From: Diphasiastrum complanatum
Lineage: Eukaryota; Streptophyta; Lycopodiopsida; Lycopodiales; Lycopodiaceae
DNA: 64,000 nucleotides
Direction of reading: 5' to 3'
NCBI GenBank assembly: GCA_029204225.1
Contig: CM055106.1
Coordinates: 21,829,285-21,893,284 of the forward strand
The notes beneath the pieces were generated by a model that was not told the origin of the DNA, did no database searches, and was given only the letters and a program-made list of their open reading frames with translations. Both the position numbers and the translations under genes were made by a program. Positions within the stretch are counted from its first letter, which is position 1, and the number at the start of each line of letters is the position of its first letter. Shown here one piece after another: positions 58,491 through 64,000 of the stretch.

Positions 58491-60599
58491 GTCAAACTCG
58501 CATAACCTTTTATAAAGCTTCTAGTGTGATGAGTAAAACATATCAAGCTAACATACACACTCGAGCTTGACGATGCATTCCAAAATTTGTTGTCCAAGTC
58601 TTGTATTTTAGTCCTGCAACTTTTCTTTAGATCTCTCAGCCACATTCTCATTTTGAATCTTGTCTTCGGCTTTTTGACGTACACTTTACCAAATGTCACC
58701 CTTGGTTGTTTAGCCAACCTATGATGAATCCTTTGAATATTTCAACTAGCATTTTGTTTCATGAGTTGACTAATTAGCAAGGATGAAACTTTAAGACAGA
58801 AGCAACTTAAGTTATATTAAGCATCACTTTCTTTACTTAGGGTAAGATTTTACCAGTTTGCTTGGGTCCTAAACTCATACCTATGAAAGCTATATTTGCC
58901 TATTCCATGTTGCGATTCCTATGGCTAAGCACAGGCACAGTCAATGATGAGAACGACCACACCATCGTAGCAAATTTCAGGATATAAGCATTTCTTTGTT
59001 AGTCGGTTACTCCATTGCTCTTGGAAATTCTATGGAAGCCAAAGATGAATGAAAAGACCGAATGAAATATTCAACTAGGTCGACTCCTTCAAACATTGTC
59101 CAATGTACTTTAAGACAATCTAAATAATTTACCTTTAATAGTTCATGAAATATAATTGATAATTGAAATAGCAAATGAATGTGAAAATATTCAGTTGATT
59201 GTTAAAAATTGTTTTGATTTAGTGATATTGCTTTCCAAGAATTGTACAGAAGAGAGTCAACATAAAAAATCAAACATGTTATGCAAGTTGCTTTGTTAAA
59301 TTCATAAGTAGTTGTTTTATAATTGATAATTTTTTAATATACTAAGTTTTGTTAATATTCTTTGAAATACGAATTTCATAGTTGACAATTTTTGAAAGAG
59401 TTGGTAATTGCTCATCATTCTATTTTTCGTTTGCATAATGTTGCAAGGTGTATTCACAAGGTCATCCAAATTCGTGCAAGTGTCTATAATATTTGTCCTA
59501 TGAGTTGAAAATATTCATTGTTCCACACCTTCGCGTCCTTTAATTAGGCTAGCTCCAAATATTCTTTATATATATGAATTTTCGAAATTAGATAAAACAA
59601 AAAATTATTCTTTTAACTTTCCATAACTTAATAATACTTTGCATACGTGACTCTTATCAAAGCAAATTGTATGAAACCATTAAAATTTGTGTATTCAGTA
59701 TACATATTTGGAAATCTATTGCTTTCATTAGTTTTCACCAAAATAAGTATTTAGATTTCATCAATATGTCAGTTTGTAATCATGGAAATTTCGAATTTCA
59801 TTTTCTGCAAGAGCCAAGAAAACTTTGTATTGTATTTGATATTTTCCATGACAATTTATGCATTGGCAATTTTGGACTTCGTATCCCATCATACATTTGG
59901 GAGATAGGCGAATCTCCCAGTTTATAATTTTGAGAGAAAAATCGTCGCTTCTCGTTCTGCCATCAAGTATGATTGATCAAAAAGATGGCACACTAACAAC
60001 CAACTTAACGATACCGGAAAATGTCAAGTACTTTACAAAGTTTTCTTAGAGATGTTTGGCAAGTAAATTCCATAAATGTTGTTGTTTGACATAATTATTT
60101 TCTTTTCAAGCTATTCATCTTCTTCTTCCAAGGTACTTGTTGCATTATGAAGATGACATATTATGCAATTTGCTTTGTTAAAATGATGATAATACATGTA
60201 TTCTATAGTGTCGTTTTGTGATCAATATTTTTATTATTTATTAGGTTTCCTTAGAACTCTCTAAAATACCAATTTCATAGTTGGTAGTTATTAAAAGATT
60301 TGTTTTCTTTAAGCTATTTATAACAGCACAAATACAACATTCATTGCAACTTGTTTTATTTAATTGATGACAATACATGTGTTGTACGATTGTTGTTTTA
60401 TAATCGACAATCTTTTAAATGATTGGTTCATAAACAAGTATGTTTCCCTTGTAAATATGTTTGCTAGTTTTTTATACTTTTCTGGAGATTGACTAATGTA
60501 ACATGATAAATGCTTCATGTAATTGTCAATTGTGCGATGATTCAATTTAGTGTGAAGCAAAATTGAGCATATCATACTTTGGCAGAGAGCAAACAATAG
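58491..60599. other. AT-rich, no gene recognised
   Basis: ORFs of up to 86 codons (59667-59927, with GNFEFHFLQEPRKLCIVFDI) have no identifiable domain. No TIR, LTR or tandem repeat was seen. Confidence 0.4.
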
Positions 60600-60865
60600 C
60601 GATTGGCAAATTGAAATCGGCACAATCTCACCTTGAGAAGTTCATTGGTAACATTCATTTTAATGATATGAAGAGCCCTTTTGGCCTTCTTATCAAACCT
60701 TTGTTGCTATTGAGCTGTGGGTGGTCTCTCTTTAGTTCCTGCAACTATGTCCATGAGTTCATTCAACTCAAGTAAGAATTCCATCCTCACTTTCCAGGTA
60801 GGGTAGTTTGATGAACTCAACCTATCATTAGTTTCTAACATGATCCCACCATTGGAAGCCATGAA
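60600..60865 (-). pseudogene. Copia gag N-terminus fragment
   Basis: The start MASNGGIMLETNDRLSSSNY at about 60862 is followed by PTWKVRMEFLLELNELMDIV AG, then a TAG where Gln is expected, RFDKKAKRALHIIKMNVTNE LLK. It is of the same family as the fragment at 7994-8230. Confidence 0.8.
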
Positions 60866-61398
60866 TATAATGATTCTTCAACTTTTAGGCTCTGTCCTAA
60901 TACACCTAACACTCACTTTCCTCTCAACAAATGATGGATAAGGAGATCTCAGAAAATCTAGGACCCTAAAATACTTCTATCTTGAACCTAGCTAGTTTCC
61001 AAGCATAGAAAGAAAGATTGAAACACATGCAACACTTTGCACACACTAAGAATGAATTACAAACTCAAACCAACCTGAACACACTCTTGCTTAAGCTCCC
61101 AAACTTTCCAACAAGTGACCAAATCAAGTTATGATCTGAAGAGCTACTTGCATTCTTAGAAAATACACAAGACTAGGCTGCCAAGAATACCTAGAATTGA
61201 ACAAACTTGATCAAAGACTAGCTTCACTACCTTGTCAAATCTTGGTATTTAGATGTATATCTAAGATCACTTCACATGAGAATGTTCCTGAAAACACATT
61301 TGCATAATGGTTAAAACCTTCCAGCAAATGCTCCAATCAAATTACATAAGGAGAGTTACTTACATGCTCAACAAAGTACACCAAAATTTATGCAAAAT
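60866..61398. other. Probable copia leader, no gene
   Basis: It lies where the 5' leader of the gag fragment would be. No PBS or TATA was recognised. Confidence 0.35.
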
Positions 61399-61588
61399 AT
61401 TGTTGACAATCTGTTCACCCAAAAGGGGATCTTTCATCCAAGTGGGAGCTTTGCTCAGCCTTTTGGAGAAATACAAAATCATTCAAAGAGTATTTGTCAT
61501 CCACTTAAGGAGAAGGTTCATCCACTTAAGGAGAGTGTTCATCCACAAAGGAGAGTGTTCATCCACAGAAGTGGAGATTGTCAACAAT
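61399..61588. mobile_element. 186-bp element with TG...CA termini
   Basis: ATTGTTGACAATC (61399-61411) and GATTGTCAACAAT (61576-61588) are perfect 13-bp inverted repeats, including TG/CA ends. Internally there are four to five approximately 20-bp units of the form GTTCATCCACWWARGGAGA. It may be a very short solo LTR or a MITE. No target duplication longer than AT is apparent. Confidence 0.7.
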
Positions 61589-62089
61589 ACATTGAACTAA
61601 ACATTGTTAGTATTGAATATGCACAAGCCTCACAATCAACAAATGATTACGTGTTATGATCTGATCCAGAATAGCTTCTTCTCAGCCTCTGATCTTCAAT
61701 AGACCTGAAATATGCTTTTGATCCACAAGTTCAACTCACAAAACAAAGGTTAGTAAGATTTGATCAACAGTGCAATGCATAATCATGCTAGAACTTGATC
61801 AAACATCCAAATATCACCATAAATGGAAACCTTATAATGCTCTCCACTAGAGGTCACCATCAAAAGGAGGCTCACTCTACTTTCTTTAAGAGAGGTCTAC
61901 TTGCATTTATTACATTTGCCTAGAAATACTAATTCCTACATGGTCATTCCATCTTTCGAGATTCACCATGAGGTTTACACAGTTCTTGCTTGTCATTACT
62001 ACTAGTATTCCTCGGCTCTCAGTCTTTGTTAGTCTCGTCTTCTCAGAGACCTCCTCAGTCTAAGGTGAGAGGTGCTCTTGAGTTGCTCT
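61589..62089. other. No gene recognised
   Basis: Short ORFs without domains; nothing else was seen. Confidence 0.35.
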
Positions 62090-62400
62090 GTCCGAGTATC
62101 TTGGAGATTTGTAAGAATCAGCCAACATCCTCTTATCCTAAACCCCTTAATTCCCTAGATCCATTATCTTAAAATCTCTTATCTTAAATCCATTTACCTA
62201 TATCCCCTACTCGAAATCCTAAATCCTTAGCCCTAGACTCTTTGCCCCTCACCATGAACTCTTTTTTTTAGGCGCCTTACCTTAAATTCTAAATTTAAAT
62301 CACTAAGCCTCTTTCCCTAGATATCTTACTTTAAATTTTGTAAACTGGACCCCTAAGCCCTTTTCGTAAATGTCTTATTCCAAAGCCCATTTGGCAATGT
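62090..62400 (-). repeat. Degenerate telomere-like array, reverse orientation
   Basis: CCTAAACCCCTTAATTCCCTA, CCTAAATCCTTAGCCCTAGA and similar CCCTAAA variants. It is comparable to 38.29-38.89 kb but on the opposite strand. Confidence 0.75.
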
Positions 62401-62533
62401 AAAATACTAAAATAAAATCTTTTTCTGCGCACGTTCCCGCCCACATAGTCTTTGATGGTTAGCTATTATGTGCATAGTATAGTTTGTGGTTGAAAAAAAA
62501 AAATAACAACTTTTGAACGACAAATTGGATTAA

Positions 62534-62853
62534 GATGATTACAATGCCATTAGAAAGCCCTTGACAAGAGCTTTTCAACGACACCCAAGATGACCCAGTT
62601 TCGAACTACGGTGAAGAAGTTGTGGCTAGTCAGAGTTTTAGTCGGTCAACACTTGGTCAACCCGATATCTCTTTCAAGCGATGTTGACCAATTTTGACCC
62701 CAAATGCGCTTGAAAGAGATATCGGGTTGACTAAGTGTTGACTGACCAAAACTTTGACTGGCCACAACTTCTTCACCGTAGCTTGAAACTGGGTCATGTT
62801 GGGTGTCATTGAAAAGCTCTCGTCAAGGGCTTTCTAACGGCACCGTAATCGTC
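62534..62853. repeat. Large inverted repeat (two 147-bp arms)
   Basis: The left arm 62534-62680 and the right arm 62707-62853 pair without gaps at roughly 90 percent identity by eye, with a 26-nt loop. Shared phrases include CGCTTGAAAGAGATATCGGG and CACAACTTCTTCACCGTAG. Part of the right arm is repeated in the same orientation at about 62871-62970. The arms contain AGAAAGCCCTTGACAAGAGC, related to the MITE interior at 25.7 kb. Confidence 0.88.
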
Positions 62854-63198
62854 TCAAACTGGTCAACTACACTTGAAAGAGATATCGGGTTGACCAAGTG
62901 TTGATCGACCAAAACTTTGACTGGCCATAACTTCTTCACCGTAGCTCAAAACTGGGTCATGTTGGGTGTTGAATTGCATATTATACTACAGATAAATGGC
63001 TTATATACGTGCTGCCCCTGACGCAAAATTACAATTTTTTTAAAAAGAAAAAAAAATCAATTTGAAGGAGCTACGTTACGTAGATTTCAAATTTGAGTAA
63101 TTTGATTGGACCATGTGGAAGAAACTTTTGAGAAAAAAAATAAAAGGTATCCTTTTAAAAGGCCCCTTTTGTATTCAAATTTTTTCTAATGTGACATT
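62854..63198. mobile_element. Third repeat arm and MITE-like terminus
   Basis: 62871-62970 is a further copy of the foldback arm. The segment ends AAAAGGCCCCTTTTGTATTC and then TTTTTTCTAATG at 63187-63198, resembling the AACTCCTCTAATG end of the 25.5-kb MITE. Copia integrase coding begins right after it. Confidence 0.6.
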
Positions 63199-64000
63199 CA
63201 GATATTCATGGATTTACTACAATTAGCAATAGTGGAGCTAAGATGTATGTAATCTTCATTGATGATTTTTGTAGATTTTGTTGGATCTATCTATTAAAGA
63301 GCAAGGATGAAGTGTATGATGTCTTTATCAAGTTCAAGAATGCAAGGGAGAACCAATTTTTCACAAGGATCAAGTGCTTAAGGAGTGAGAATGGTGGTGA
63401 GTACATATCTACCAAGTTCAAGGCCTTTTGTGATGAGCATGGGATCAAGAAGGAGTATACAACATCAAGGACCCCACAAAAAAATGGAGTGGCTGAAAGG
63501 AAGAATAGGACTTTATGTGAAAGTGCTAAATCCATGAGGTTAAGTGCTAATCTTTATGAACCATTTTGGGATCAAGCTTTGCTGTGTGCCAATTTCTTGT
63601 GCAACAGGTGGTCAAGTGCTGTTTTGGATGGAAGGACACCTTTTGAGATGCTATTCAAGAGGAGGCCGAGTGTCAACTTTCTAAGAACCTCTGGATGCAC
63701 ATGCTATGTCAACATTATTCTTGATGATAGGACCAAGGAGGATCTATCTTCAAGAAGAGGTATTTTTGTTGGATATAGTGAGGTGAGTAAAGCCTACAAG
63801 GTTTACATTCTTTATACTAACAAAGTGATTGCTGGTAGAGATGTTATCTTTGATGAGGGAAACATTCCAAAAGTGTCTTCAAGCATGATTTATAAAGATA
63901 TGGATGGATCTAACATTCTTGATGTTGATGTAAAGGATCCTACTTTAGATGGTGATGATGATGGACCTTCATCAAGTCAAAAGCCAAGGAGAACATCAAG
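63199..64000 (+). pseudogene. Copia integrase, partial at right window edge
   Basis: It reads SDIHGFTTISNSGAKMYVIF IDDFCRFCWIYLL, KCLRSENGGEYIS, PQKNGVAERKNRTLCESAKS, FEMLFKRRPSVNFLRTSGCT CYV, IFVGYSEVSKAYKVYI and VIAGRDVIFDEGNIPKVSSS, then an acidic linker with DGDDDGPSSSQKPRRT at the edge. SENGGE replaces the catalytic SDNGGE. It is a close relative of the 9.06-9.83 kb fragment and shows the segment deleted there. Confidence 0.88.

Noticed and set aside
58484-58717. 77-codon minus-strand ORF right of the copia integrase
   Set aside because: It does not continue the integrase upstream domain and has no recognisable motif; it may be unrelated sequence at the truncation point.
59667-60049. 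ORFs of 86 and 63 codons in AT-rich DNA
   Set aside because: No domain, no clear splice signals and no similarity to other parts of the window.
61490-61575. Possible CRISPR-like array of about 20-bp repeats
   Set aside because: Repeats are contiguous without unique spacers, lie inside a TG...CA element and there are no cas genes; the context is eukaryotic.

Overview
This window looks like nuclear DNA of a land plant with a large, repeat-rich genome. The signs are Ty1/copia and Ty3/gypsy elements with plant-type primer-binding sites, CACTA (Transposase_21/TNP2) genes with plant-style GT-AG introns, TTTAGGG-like arrays and plant-type single genes. I cannot name the species; a non-seed plant (fern, lycophyte or bryophyte) is a weak guess. 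No bacterial, organellar, rRNA, tRNA or CRISPR feature was seen.

Layout: 0-4.75 kb is a Ty3/gypsy element on the minus strand (gag, protease, RT, RNase H, start of integrase) running off the left edge. 5.4-7.6 kb is the 3' half of a copia element with its LTR. 8.0-9.8 kb holds minus-strand copia gag, LTR and integrase pieces. 11.0-14.9 kb is a copia RT remnant interrupted by a second copia element with a well-defined 5' LTR and tRNA-Met PBS. 16.75-17.94 kb is an intact single-exon host gene for an F-box-associated/kelch-like protein. 19-26 kb is a mosaic of copia/gypsy pieces, a cluster of perfect palindromes (24.25-24.43 kb) and a MITE. 26.4-30.1 kb joins the C-terminal half of a CACTA transposase to the N-terminal half of a copia polyprotein. 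30.1-36.4 kb is a minus-strand copia element with a gypsy gag-protease element nested in it. 36.6-38.9 kb holds a TNP2 N-terminal exon, a copia-gag/TNP2 chimeric ORF and a degenerate telomere-like array. 39-45.8 kb is AT-rich with copia relics.

45.87-47.54 kb is a five-exon host gene of the MDR (zinc-type alcohol dehydrogenase/quinone oxidoreductase) superfamily with a probable frameshift. 48.4-48.6 kb is a compound microsatellite. 48.96-50.73 kb is a decayed intron-containing transposase-like gene with an IDGMDQ motif. 51.1-51.4 kb is a second copy of the 24-kb palindrome repeat. 51.5-52.5 kb is a SET-domain-like ORF directly upstream of the N-terminal half of a CACTA transposase (52.8-54.68 kb), which runs into the RT half of a copia element (54.68-56.77 kb). 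57.0-58.5 kb is another minus-strand copia element. 60.6-64 kb holds a gag fragment, a 186-bp TG...CA mini-element, telomere-like DNA, a 147-bp-arm inverted repeat and a copia integrase running off the right edge.

The most notable pattern is that the two CACTA/copia chimeras (junctions near 28.08 kb on the minus strand and 54.69 kb on the plus strand) are complementary. One carries the TNP2 front and copia back, the other the copia front and TNP2 back, and both junctions carry nearly the same ~14-nt sequence. A single ~26.6-kb inversion would reunite both genes. Other candidates for novelty are the ACGCGT-centred palindrome family, the SET ORF next to TNP2, and a foldback/MITE family scattered through the window. 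Only the kelch-like gene and possibly the MDR gene look like host genes; nearly all other coding sequence is decayed transposon.
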